A stretch of 64,000 nt of DNA from contig NZ_CP032762.1 in assembly GCF_003641205.1 (NCBI RefSeq), positions 1,736,001 to 1,800,000 of the forward strand, read 5' to 3'. Position 1 is the first letter of the stretch. Each line of letters opens with the position of its first letter. The DNA is from Rhodococcus sp. P1Y (lineage in GTDB: Bacteria; Actinomycetota; Actinomycetes; Mycobacteriales; Mycobacteriaceae). The position numbers were made by a program, and so were the translations under genes. Positions 1-8,015 of this stretch are shown here, one piece after another. The notes beneath the pieces were generated by a model. It saw nothing but the letters and a program-made list of their open reading frames with translations, was not told where the DNA came from and searched no databases.

Positions 1-1
1 C

Positions 2-274
2 AACGCCGTAGGACCTTCTACCGCCATCAGAACCCCGGGCGCTGAGGCGCTACTTCCGGAGGGCTACGAAGCCGAACCCGTCGAGTACCTGGCCGAGACC
101 GTCCTTGCAATGTGTACGGTACCGGCTGCAGAGAGGACAGGACTCGTCGCCTTCAGCCTCCACTATCCGTGGAGCCAGAGGATCGACGTGAAATCTCTGG
201 ACGGAGCTTCCGTGTTGCCTCGGCTGGAACCTCCTACATGGGCCAATCCGAACATTCGGCCTGCAGGTTTGTAG
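2..274 (+). CDS. SDR family oxidoreductase, C-terminal part (5' end outside window)
   Basis: An open frame enters from the left edge and stops at TAG 272-274, giving about 90 residues. It contains a stretch like the C-terminal tail of actinobacterial short-chain dehydrogenases (LAETVLAMCTVPAAERTG, then a PW-containing segment). The cofactor-binding and catalytic parts lie outside the window, so the family call rests on this tail alone. It points the same way as the hydrolase and SDR downstream and may belong to the same operon. An unrelated C-terminal domain cannot be excluded. Confidence 0.55.
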   Translation, partial: NAVGPSTAIRTPGAEALLPEGYEAEPVEYLAETVLAMCTVPAAERTGLVAFSLHYPWSQRIDVKSLDGASVLPRLEPPTWANPNIRPAGL

Positions 275-410
275 CCGCGCTGCCGCTGAATGGAACAACT
301 ACTCCTCCGGTGACTGTGCTCACACTACGTTGTCGTAAATGATGGATCGAATGCAGAACGGGGCACTGAGAGTGGATCTTTCGAGGACGAGCGCGCGGCA
401 TCACGTGAGG

Positions 411-1388
411 ATGTCTCGATCCTCGGCGCCGCAACTAACCGATGAAGCCAGCCGTGTCGTGGACCGCATGATCGATCGATTCGGTGGTGCGATGAGCGAG
501 CTGTCGGTCGTCGAGCTGCGGCGCTTGTTGGATGAGAACACACGCCCGGTGGTGTCCCCGATCCATTCTCAGGAAGACGCTCTGGTCCCGACTGCTGAGG
601 TTGACGTTCCGGTCCGGGTCTATCGACCGCACGGGGGTGAAGGATTGGGCGTCGTGCAGTGGATGCACGGTGGCGGATTCACCGTGGGAAGTTTGAACCA
701 AAACGACGAGTACCTGAGAAAGCTGAGTGTTGCCACGAACGCTGTTGTGGTCTCGGTCGACTACCGGCTCGCACCGGAACACCCTCATCCGGCGGCAATG
801 GACGATTGCGCAGCAGTATGGAAATGGATCGCTCGAGGCCCGGACGCGCTCGACGGTGTCGATGTCGCGCGGTGTGTGCTGGCGGGGGAGAGTGCTGGCG
901 GAACCATGGCCATGGTGCTCGCTCATCGGGCAGCCGAGCGAGAATTGAAAACTCCTGTGGCCGTGGTGAATATCTACGGGCCGCCGGACATGATTGTATC
1001 CAACCCGGAATGCGCTACGGGTGCGCTCACCGTCGAAGACTGTAGGTTCTTCTGGGACATGTATTCCGACCCGGCTCAGCGCACCGATCCCCGTGTGTGC
1101 CCAGCTCGTGCCGTCCGCGTCGATCACCTTCCGCCGCACTACTTCGCAGTTCCGGAAGTGGATGTCATGCGGGAATCGATCGAGAAATACGCTGCGCGAT
1201 TGGCGGCGGCGGGTGTTGACGTCAGGACGCGAACTTACCGAGGAATGATGCACGGATTCGCGACGATGACAGCCGAATTGCAACCGGCGAGAGTGCTGTT
1301 CGACGACCTGAGCGCTTACGTTCGCGCGTCGCTCGAAACCGAGTCTCCGTCCGAGGGAACCGATGAGGTGAGCGCGCGTGCACAGTGA
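411..1388 (+). CDS. Alpha/beta hydrolase, HSL-like esterase/lipase
   Basis: This is a 325-residue hydrolase of the hormone-sensitive-lipase type. It has the oxyanion motif HGGGF (His86 onward) and the nucleophile elbow GESAGG (Ser161), followed late in the protein by a histidine in a GMMHGF context, as expected for the catalytic His. It probably hydrolyses an ester or lactone in the cytoplasm. A lactone made by the Baeyer-Villiger enzyme two genes downstream is an attractive substrate, but that is inference. The ATG at 411 follows GTGAGG; an in-frame ATG at 339 would add 24 residues unlike the family. Its end overlaps the next gene by 11 bases, so translation is probably coupled. Confidence 0.85.
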   Translation: MSRSSAPQLTDEASRVVDRMIDRFGGAMSELSVVELRRLLDENTRPVVSPIHSQEDALVPTAEVDVPVRVYRPHGGEGLGVVQWMHGGGFTVGSLNQNDEYLRKLSVATNAVVVSVDYRLAPEHPHPAAMDDCAAVWKWIARGPDALDGVDVARCVLAGESAGGTMAMVLAHRAAERELKTPVAVVNIYGPPDMIVSNPECATGALTVEDCRFFWDMYSDPAQRTDPRVCPARAVRVDHLPPHYFAVPEVDVMRESIEKYAARLAAAGVDVRTRTYRGMMHGFATMTAELQPARVLFDDLSAYVRASLETESPSEGTDEVSARAQ

Positions 1389-2283
1389 CAGGTTCACCAG
1401 GGGCGTCGCAGTGGTCACCGGCGCTGCCGCTGGAATCGGTGAAGGGTTCGTCCGACATCTGGCATCGCGGGGAATGACCGTCGTCGTCGCCGACATCGAC
1501 GCGGATGGCGGGGAACGCGTCGCTGCCGACATCCGAGCGGCAGGCCAGAGCGCGAGCGCCTACGCAGTCGACGTGACCGATTACGGTGCCGTCGATAACA
1601 TGGCGCAGCGACTGTTCGACGAATACGGCGCAGTCGATCTGCTGATCAACAATGCCGGTATCGAAACGGCCGGTCTGACGTGGGAAATCGAATTGCCCCG
1701 GTGGAAGCGTGTCATGGAGATCAACGTCGACGGCGTCTTTCATGCGGTCAAGGCCTTCGTGCCGAGAATGATCGACGCACAGCAGAGTGCATGTGTGGCC
1801 AACATGTCGTCCGTCGGCGGAATCAACAGCGTCGCCGTGCAAGGCCCCTACATCGTCAGCAAGTTCGCGGTACTCGCGCTGACGGAGAGTCTGCACCAGG
1901 ACATGTCTTTGTGCGACGCCGATATTCAGATTTCGGTCATCGTTCCACACTCGATCCGCAGCGACATCTTCAACGCAGCCCGTCGTGATGCCCCGACCAC
2001 GAACCGGATCGCCAATGCCGCTTTCGATGCAATGCAGCGCGACAACGTGCGTTCCGGACTGGATCCGGTCGAAGCCGCATCGCACATGACCGAGAGTCTG
2101 GCGCGAGGCGACTTCTGGGTCTTCTCGCACGACGAGCTGTGCGCGCAAGCTCTCGACCGCCGGGCTGCACAGTTGATCGATCGGCGTCCGCCAGTGGATC
2201 CGCGAGCGATGTTGGACCGTATGGGTGTCGACCTCGGGTCCGAACCCCTGAACTCAGAAAACATTATGGGAGTTGACGAATGA
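1378..2283 (+). CDS. SDR family NAD(P)-dependent oxidoreductase
   Basis: A 301-residue classical short-chain dehydrogenase. The N-terminal cofactor motif is TGAAAGIG, followed by the NNAG motif and the catalytic Ser144/145, Tyr158 and Lys162 (YIVSK). It should oxidise an alcohol or reduce a ketone. It starts with GTG inside the end of the hydrolase gene and ends in an ATGA overlap with the BVMO gene, so hydrolase, SDR and BVMO form one translationally coupled unit. The SDR probably makes the ketone the BVMO oxygenates, or acts on the ring-opened alcohol. The C-terminal segment is longer than in 250-residue family members. The substrate is unknown. Confidence 0.88.
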   Translation: MHSDRFTRGVAVVTGAAAGIGEGFVRHLASRGMTVVVADIDADGGERVAADIRAAGQSASAYAVDVTDYGAVDNMAQRLFDEYGAVDLLINNAGIETAGLTWEIELPRWKRVMEINVDGVFHAVKAFVPRMIDAQQSACVANMSSVGGINSVAVQGPYIVSKFAVLALTESLHQDMSLCDADIQISVIVPHSIRSDIFNAARRDAPTTNRIANAAFDAMQRDNVRSGLDPVEAASHMTESLARGDFWVFSHDELCAQALDRRAAQLIDRRPPVDPRAMLDRMGVDLGSEPLNSENIMGVDE

Positions 2284-4295
2284 CCAGCACAACAACAGGG
2301 CCGACTTACGAACTGTCGGGCAACGATGTGACGCTCGACGACGTGATCGAATCCTGCAACCCGGGTGCGTTACTTCTCTCGATGGTGCACATCACAGGCG
2401 ATCTCGGACTGGTGGACGAGTTCGAAGCATTGATCAAGGCTGCCAAGTCGGATGCGACGTCCGCCGTGGGTACGCACTACGTTGCGTCGGGTTCGACGAC
2501 GTTGCCCTACGGCACCTACCCTGATTCGGTTGCAAGTGCCGTTCGTGAACGTGCGCGCGAGATACTGGCCGGTGACCTCGATCCGCGGCTGATGGAGCTG
2601 GACGAAGACCTGTTCAAGAGACTCGCGTCTCTGTGCAGCGCGACCGAGGTGACTGACGAGTTCGTCCCGATACTGATGGAGCAGGCTGGATTTCGGCTTG
2701 CGCAGCGGGTGGTTCCGGTCACCAGGAGACCACCTGCTGCCATGGATGTCATTGTTGTCGGCGCCGGAATGATCGGTCTCAACGCTGCCGTCAAACTACA
2801 GGATGCCGGATTCGCATTTCGTGTCTTCGAGGCTCGTGACGACATCGGTGGCACCTGGTCGCGAAACACCTACCCGGGCGCCGCAGTAGACACCCCGAGT
2901 CACTACTACTCGTACTCGTTCGAGCTCAACCCCGACTGGTCTCGCTACTACCCCTCGGGACCGGAATATTTGAAGTACATGAAAGCAGTCGTCCACAAGT
3001 ACGACCTGGCACGTCATATTCAACTGTCGACCGCTGTGGACGGTGCTCGTTGGATAGAGCAGGACCAGCAATGGGAGGTCGTCACCCGCGCTGCCGACGG
3101 ATCGATGGAAACACACCGAAGTCGAGCTTTGGTAACCGCTCTCGGGGTTCTCAGTGCACCGAACGTACCGGATGTTCCTGGCTTGGATACGTTCGCAGGT
3201 GACCTGGTGCACAGCGCAGAGTGGCGTGATGTCGATCTGAGTGGCAAGCGTGTCGTCGTGTTGGGAACAGGATGCACCTCGGTGCAGTTGGTCACCAACA
3301 TCGTCGACGAGGTGGGCTCACTCGACGTTGTAGTGCGCACGCCACACTGGATCGTTCCCGAGAAGGCCGTGGAGAACGACGTTCCTGCCGGCGAACTATG
3401 GGCGATGCGGTATCTCCCGTTCTACCAGCAGTGGTTCCGTTTTCGAGCGTTCTGGCTGGCGTCGGACAACCTGTACCCAATACCGCGAATCGACCCTGAG
3501 TGGGCCAAGGATCACCTGTCCGTATCGAAGGTCAACGACAACGTCATGCAGGTATCGCTACGCTACCTGCAAGATTCGTTCAGCGATCGGCCCGACTTGA
3601 TCGAGAAGCTGACACCGGACTTCCGGCCGTACGCCAAGCGCATCGTCAAGGACCCGGGATTCTTCGCGGCGTTGAAGCGCGACAACGTGACGCTCCACCG
3701 GGCCTCGTTCGAGAGCGTTCGGCCAGACGGAGTCGTCACGACGGAGGGGACTTTCATTCCCGCCGATGTCATCCTGTTGGCCACCGGATTCACCGTGGAA
3801 TACGCTACCTCCTTGGACATTGTCGGCCGCGATGACAAGCGACTTGCCGACGTGTGGAGGAACGGCGACGACCCGCGGGCGTACCTCGGCATACAGGTTC
3901 CGCACTTTCCCAACCTGTTCGTCACCGCTGGGCCGAATGCGGCCCCCAATCACGGTGGTGGACACAACATCACCAGTGAAGAGCATGTGCACTACATCGT
4001 GGAGTGCTTGCAGTATCTCGTCGAGAACGAATACGAATCGATGGACGTCGGCGTCGAAGCTATGGATCGGTACAACGACGCGGTCGATGACGCGTTGGAC
4101 AAGACCGTGTGGGCTCATCCGGGCAAGGAGGTCACCGGTTACTACCGCAACACCGCCGGACGGCCGATCGTCCCGTGTCCTTGGCGGATTGTCGACTACT
4201 GGACCATGCTGCGCGAACCCGATCCGAGCAAGTTTTCTTTCACTGCACGCGCATCCGCCGAGCCCTCGGCGGATAGTCGGTCTCGTCAGCTCTGA
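2280..4295 (+). CDS. Type I Baeyer-Villiger monooxygenase with N-terminal extension
   Basis: A 671-residue flavoprotein that should insert oxygen next to a ketone to give an ester or lactone, using FAD and NADPH. The FAD Rossmann motif is at residues 160-166 (VGAGMIG), then GTWSRNTYPGAAVDTPSHYY. The BVMO fingerprint is FAGDLVHSAEW at 305-315, and the second nucleotide motif is LGTGCTS. The roughly 150 residues before the FAD domain match in position the extension of 4-hydroxyacetophenone-type BVMOs, which is absent from cyclohexanone-type enzymes. The ATG overlaps the SDR stop (ATGA). Context suggests a cyclic or steroid-like ketone, but no substrate can be read from the sequence. Confidence 0.92.
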   Translation: MTSTTTGPTYELSGNDVTLDDVIESCNPGALLLSMVHITGDLGLVDEFEALIKAAKSDATSAVGTHYVASGSTTLPYGTYPDSVASAVRERAREILAGDLDPRLMELDEDLFKRLASLCSATEVTDEFVPILMEQAGFRLAQRVVPVTRRPPAAMDVIVVGAGMIGLNAAVKLQDAGFAFRVFEARDDIGGTWSRNTYPGAAVDTPSHYYSYSFELNPDWSRYYPSGPEYLKYMKAVVHKYDLARHIQLSTAVDGARWIEQDQQWEVVTRAADGSMETHRSRALVTALGVLSAPNVPDVPGLDTFAGDLVHSAEWRDVDLSGKRVVVLGTGCTSVQLVTNIVDEVGSLDVVVRTPHWIVPEKAVENDVPAGELWAMRYLPFYQQWFRFRAFWLASDNLYPIPRIDPEWAKDHLSVSKVNDNVMQVSLRYLQDSFSDRPDLIEKLTPDFRPYAKRIVKDPGFFAALKRDNVTLHRASFESVRPDGVVTTEGTFIPADVILLATGFTVEYATSLDIVGRDDKRLADVWRNGDDPRAYLGIQVPHFPNLFVTAGPNAAPNHGGGHNITSEEHVHYIVECLQYLVENEYESMDVGVEAMDRYNDAVDDALDKTVWAHPGKEVTGYYRNTAGRPIVPCPWRIVDYWTMLREPDPSKFSFTARASAEPSADSRSRQL

Positions 4296-4321
4296 AACAG
4301 TCGGGGAACCACGACTGTTTC
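4294..4321 (+). terminator. Hairpin after the BVMO gene
   Basis: The perfect 10-base arms GAAACAGTCG (4294-4303) and CGACTGTTTC (4312-4321) enclose an 8-base loop. The left arm overlaps the BVMO stop codon. There is no T-run, so this may be an attenuating or RNA-stabilising hairpin within the operon rather than a full terminator. Confidence 0.45.
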
Positions 4322-4369
4322 CGAAGGACATTCCCTTACAAAGTCAATTCAGTCTCAGAGGAGAACCGT

Positions 4370-6064
4370 ATGGCAAAGAACAAGAAGCCGCTGCAGCAGA
4401 CGGCCGTACAGGATATAGAGGTCGATCTTCTCGTCATCGGATCCGGTACAGGTATGGCTGCAGCCCTGACGGCCCACGAACTCGGATTGTCCGCTTTGGT
4501 CGTGGAGAAGACCCAGTACGTCGGTGGGTCGACCGCCCGATCGGGCGGAGCCTTCTGGTTGCCTGCCAACAAATTGCTCACAGGTGCTGCAGGAGATTCA
4601 CGCGCTCGTGCAGGCGATTACCTGCGCGCGGTGGTCGGCGATACTGCTCCAGCTGATCGGAGTGAAGCTTTTCTCGACAGCGCATCGGCCACGATGGACA
4701 TGCTGTCGCGAACAACTCCTATGAAGTTCTTCTGGGCGGAGGGTTACTCGGACTATCACCCTGAGCTCGACGGCGGATCGGCTGTTGGAAGGACCTGCGA
4801 ATGCAAGCCTTTCGACCTTTCGGTTCTGGGATCGGAACTCGAACGCTTGCGTCCGGGGCTGATGGAGGCGGGTCTACCGATGCCCGTCACGGGTGCCGAC
4901 TACAAATGGATGAACTTGCTCACGCGTAAGCCCGCCAAAGCATTTCCGAGAATCCTGAAGCGATTGGCGACCGGCGTCGGAGGACTCCTCATCGGCCGTC
5001 GCTACGTGGCGGGTGGGCAGGCGCTCGCTGCGGGTCTGTACGCCGGAGTTCTGACGGCCGGTATTCCCGTATGGACGAACACCACCCTCGTTCGACTTGT
5101 CGAGTCCGGGGATCGGGTGACCGGAGCTGTTGTAGCCCAGGACGGCCGTGAAGTCACGGTCACTGCTAGGCGTGGTGTGGTTTTGGCGACCGGCGGGTTC
5201 GATCACGACATGACGATGCGCCGAAAGTTCCAGTCCGAGAATTTGGTCGACGACATCAGTCTGGGCGCCGATGGAAACACCGGGGATGGAATCAGGGTCG
5301 GGCAGGACGTCGGAGCAGACATCGATTTGATGGACCAGTCGTGGTGGTTTCCCGCTGTTGCGCCACTGCCGGGCAAAGCGCCAGGGGTGCTGCTCGCGGA
5401 ACGATCGCTGCCGGGATCGTTCATCGTCGACCAGAACGGCAAGCGGTTCATCAACGAGTCCCAGGATTACATGTCGTTCGGTCAACGCCTGTTGGAATTG
5501 GAGCGCCTGGGAGAGCGCGTGGAATCGATGTGGTTGGTGTTCGATCAGCGCTACCGAAACAGCTACATTCTGGCAGCCGAGCTCTTCCCGCGAATGCCAC
5601 TTCCTGCGAGCTGGTTCTCGGCCGGAATCGCACACAAAGCACCGGATGCCGACGGGCTTGCCCGGTCGGTCGGACTGCCGGTCGAGGCGTTCCGAAACAC
5701 TCTAGAGGTGTTCAACGACTCGGCCCGGACAGGTTCCGATCACGAATTCCTCAGAGGAAACAGCGCTTACGATCGTTACTACGGTGACCCGACGATCGGC
5801 CCGAATCCCAACCTACGTCCACTGACCGACGGTCCATTCTATGCGGTGAAGGTGGTCCTCAGCGATCTAGGCACGTGTGGCGGACTCCGTGCCGACGAAC
5901 GCGCGCGAGTTCTCCGTGAAGATCGGAGCGTCGTGAACGGCCTGTACGCGATCGGCAATACCGCTGCGAACGCCTTCGGTCATTCGTACCCCGGGGCAGG
6001 AGCCACCATCGGTCAAGGTTTGGTGTTCGGCTATCTCGCCGCACATGCGGCGGCGGAAAGCTGA
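4370..6064 (+). CDS. FAD-binding dehydrogenase, 3-ketosteroid delta-1-dehydrogenase-like
   Basis: A 564-residue flavoprotein of the fumarate reductase/KstD family. The FAD motif GSGTGMAAA starts at residue 24 and is followed by EKTQYVGGSTARSGGAFWLP. An inner motif SDYHPELDGG and the C-terminal HSYPGAGATIGQGLVFGY match where KstD enzymes carry their catalytic Tyr and FAD-contacting Gly residues. It probably introduces a double bond next to a ring ketone. The start at 4370 has a good AGGAG site. It is 74 bases past the BVMO gene on the same strand and ends at the strong hairpin at 6112. A second, shorter homologue lies at 8016-9557. Confidence 0.87.
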   Translation: MAKNKKPLQQTAVQDIEVDLLVIGSGTGMAAALTAHELGLSALVVEKTQYVGGSTARSGGAFWLPANKLLTGAAGDSRARAGDYLRAVVGDTAPADRSEAFLDSASATMDMLSRTTPMKFFWAEGYSDYHPELDGGSAVGRTCECKPFDLSVLGSELERLRPGLMEAGLPMPVTGADYKWMNLLTRKPAKAFPRILKRLATGVGGLLIGRRYVAGGQALAAGLYAGVLTAGIPVWTNTTLVRLVESGDRVTGAVVAQDGREVTVTARRGVVLATGGFDHDMTMRRKFQSENLVDDISLGADGNTGDGIRVGQDVGADIDLMDQSWWFPAVAPLPGKAPGVLLAERSLPGSFIVDQNGKRFINESQDYMSFGQRLLELERLGERVESMWLVFDQRYRNSYILAAELFPRMPLPASWFSAGIAHKAPDADGLARSVGLPVEAFRNTLEVFNDSARTGSDHEFLRGNSAYDRYYGDPTIGPNPNLRPLTDGPFYAVKVVLSDLGTCGGLRADERARVLREDRSVVNGLYAIGNTAANAFGHSYPGAGATIGQGLVFGYLAAHAAAES

Positions 6065-6077
6065 GCATTGTTTTCCC

Positions 6078-6114
6078 GAAGTAAGATCAACCGTCTGAAG
6101 TAAGATCAACCGTC
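6078..6114 (+). repeat. Tandem direct repeat, 2 x 18 bases
   Basis: GAAGTAAGATCAACCGTC occurs at 6078-6095 and again at 6097-6114, separated by one base. The second copy runs into the hairpin at 6112. It sits just after the stop of the KstD-like gene. It may be a slippage duplication; no function is evident. Confidence 0.8.
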
Positions 6115-6146
6115 CCGCCGCGTCGATCGATTCGATGCGGCGGGAC
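6112..6146. terminator. Strong bidirectional hairpin terminator between convergent genes
   Basis: The perfect 10-base arms GTCCCGCCGC (6112-6121) and GCGGCGGGAC (6137-6146) extend inward by five more pairs, one a G-U, leaving a 5-base loop. It lies between the KstD-like gene (+) and the SDR gene (-), where it can end transcription from both sides. Confidence 0.8.
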
Positions 6147-6160
6147 GTGTCTCGATGGAG

Positions 6161-6946
6161 TCAGGCGTGGGTGCCGCCGTCGACCCGCACCTCGGTGCCG
6201 GTGATGAAGGCGCCGTCGGCGCTCGCGAGCATTGCGACAACCCCAGCCACCGATTCAGGACCGGCGAAGCCTGATCCGAGAATGGGCTGCAATTTCGTGA
6301 ACAAGCTCCAGTCGGCATCCTCGGGCAGCCCGGGACCGACACTTTGCCCGCTCTGTCCGCTGCCGTCGGTCATTCCGGACGAGATCGATCCGGGCTGAAC
6401 ACAATTGAATCGAATACCGCGCTTCGAGTATTCCGCAGCCAGTGCATGCGTCATCGACTGGATGCCGCCTTTGCTGGCTGCGTATGCGGCCATGTAGGGA
6501 TGCGCGAATCCGGCCGAAGTCGAGCTGAAGTTGACCACTGCAGGACCGTCGCCGGCTGACAGAGCGGGAATTGCCTCACGAACCATCAAGAACGTTCCGG
6601 TCAAGTTGACGCGGATGACCGTTTCGAAAAGTTCGAGCGGAGTGTCCTCGGTATGCGACGAGCGCAGGATTCCCGCAGCGTTGACCAACACATCGAGGCC
6701 GCCGAGAGTGGACACCGCAGAGCCGACCGCCTCGCGGACAGATGCCTCGGACGAGATGTCGACCACCACAGTGGTCAACCGGCCCCCGACTTCGCCCGCC
6801 CTAGTGAGGGTGTCGTGCAGGCCGGCTTCGCTGATGTCCGCAGCAACGACGGACCCACCCTCGGCGAGAAGTCGAAGGACCGTGGCTTGCCCGATACCCG
6901 AACCGCCCCCGGTAATCAGTGCGCGCCTGCCTATGTAGCGGTTCAT
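6161..6946 (-). CDS. SDR family oxidoreductase, FabG-like
   Basis: A 261-residue classical SDR with TGGGSGIG near the N-terminus, NAAG, catalytic Ser141/142, Tyr155 and Lys159 (YAASK), and the usual C-terminal end GTEVRVDGG. It should be an NAD(P)-dependent alcohol/ketone oxidoreductase of the cytoplasm. It is transcribed leftward, convergent with the KstD-like gene and divergent from the hydrolase at 7097. The 150-base spacer between them must hold both promoters. A GGTGG/CCACC inverted element lies in that spacer at about 7062-7073. The substrate is not recognisable. Confidence 0.9.
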   Translation of the reverse strand: MNRYIGRRALITGGGSGIGQATVLRLLAEGGSVVAADISEAGLHDTLTRAGEVGGRLTTVVVDISSEASVREAVGSAVSTLGGLDVLVNAAGILRSSHTEDTPLELFETVIRVNLTGTFLMVREAIPALSAGDGPAVVNFSSTSAGFAHPYMAAYAASKGGIQSMTHALAAEYSKRGIRFNCVQPGSISSGMTDGSGQSGQSVGPGLPEDADWSLFTKLQPILGSGFAGPESVAGVVAMLASADGAFITGTEVRVDGGTHA

Positions 6947-7096
6947 CCCTGTGACTCTCCTGTCGATGTTGCGGCTGCGCGTCCGCGCGGCTGACGGTCC
7001 GTAAGCTACTCAGTCGAAACAACATCGAGGTCGGCACCTCCCGGTCATTGGGAACTCGTGTGGTGGCTCCACCTGTGCGATGGCACGGTTAAGTGT

Positions 7097-7954
7097 ATGA
7101 CGAGTGAACTGGATCACGATTCGACGTTGCGGGAAGTCGACACCGAGTTGGGTGTATTGCGTTACCACGAGGCCGGAGATGGTCCCCCATTGCTCCTGCT
7201 ACACGGTTCAGGACCTGGGGTAACCGGTTGGCGGAACTACCGTGGCGTACTCGCAGACCTTGCGTCTCGATTCCATTGCTACGTTTTGGAATTCCCGGGT
7301 TTCGGGGTATCGGATCCAGGGCCTGGCCACCCGATGATGATGGCCCAGCAATCAGTAGGTCTGTTCCTCGACGCGCTCGATCTCGGCGCAGTCCGGGTGA
7401 TCGGCAACTCGATGGGTGGCATCGTCGGGGTCAACGTCGCGAAGGACGAACCGCGTCGGGTGAGCAAGCTTGTGACTATCGGCGGCGTGGGACGTCCGGT
7501 GCTCTCGAGTGGTCCAAGTGAAGGCATCAAGCTCCTGATGGAGTTCACCGACGACCCCACCCGAGAGAATTTGATCCGCTGGCTCCGTGCCATGGTGTTC
7601 GACCCGTCGTTGGTTACCGAGTCACTGATCGAGGAGCGTTTCGCACTTGCTACGGAGCCGACAACGCTCGAAATTGCACGTCGCATGTACAGCAGCGCTG
7701 CGTTCGGAGCAGCCATGAAGGCTTCGGCCTCGGCGCCGGGTGCGCCGTACTGGTCGCAACTCGGCCGGGTGGAAGCTCCGACTCTGTTGACCTGGGGTCG
7801 CGACGACCGCGTCAGTCCGGTCGATATGGCGTTGATTCCTATGCGAGACATCCCGAACGGCGAGTTGCATGTATTCCCCAATTGCGGCCACTGGGCAATG
7901 ATCGAGGCACGCGAGGCGTGGCTCGGGGCCGTGATCGAGTTCTTGGAGCGTTAG
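7097..7954 (+). CDS. Alpha/beta hydrolase, meta-cleavage-product hydrolase type
   Basis: A 285-residue hydrolase resembling the C-C bond hydrolases HsaD, BphD and DmpD. It has HGSGPG (His36 onward), the nucleophile in GNSMGG (Ser105), the Asp in GRDDR and the His in GHWAMIE. Members cleave vinylogous 1,5-diketones after ring fission; HsaD does so in steroid breakdown. Here it sits next to two KstD-like genes, which fits a ring-opened polycyclic intermediate. I chose ATG 7097 over an in-frame ATG at 7058, which would add 13 residues without homology. The next gene follows after 61 bases. A simple esterase remains possible. Confidence 0.85.
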   Translation: MTSELDHDSTLREVDTELGVLRYHEAGDGPPLLLLHGSGPGVTGWRNYRGVLADLASRFHCYVLEFPGFGVSDPGPGHPMMMAQQSVGLFLDALDLGAVRVIGNSMGGIVGVNVAKDEPRRVSKLVTIGGVGRPVLSSGPSEGIKLLMEFTDDPTRENLIRWLRAMVFDPSLVTESLIEERFALATEPTTLEIARRMYSSAAFGAAMKASASAPGAPYWSQLGRVEAPTLLTWGRDDRVSPVDMALIPMRDIPNGELHVFPNCGHWAMIEAREAWLGAVIEFLER

Positions 7955-8015
7955 TTATTCCGAGATCAGAGTGTTCCTGACAATTTTCCGTTTGCTTCGA
8001 TCAAAGGTGATGAAC

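Noticed and set aside
435..1532. Long open frame on the minus strand opposite the first hydrolase and SDR genes
   Set aside because: It is antisense to genes with clear catalytic motifs, has no recognisable domain and arises from the codon bias of GC-rich DNA.
6078..6146. Attachment site or insertion-sequence end
   Set aside because: The repeat is short and tandem, with no integrase or transposase gene in the window; terminator plus slippage explains it.
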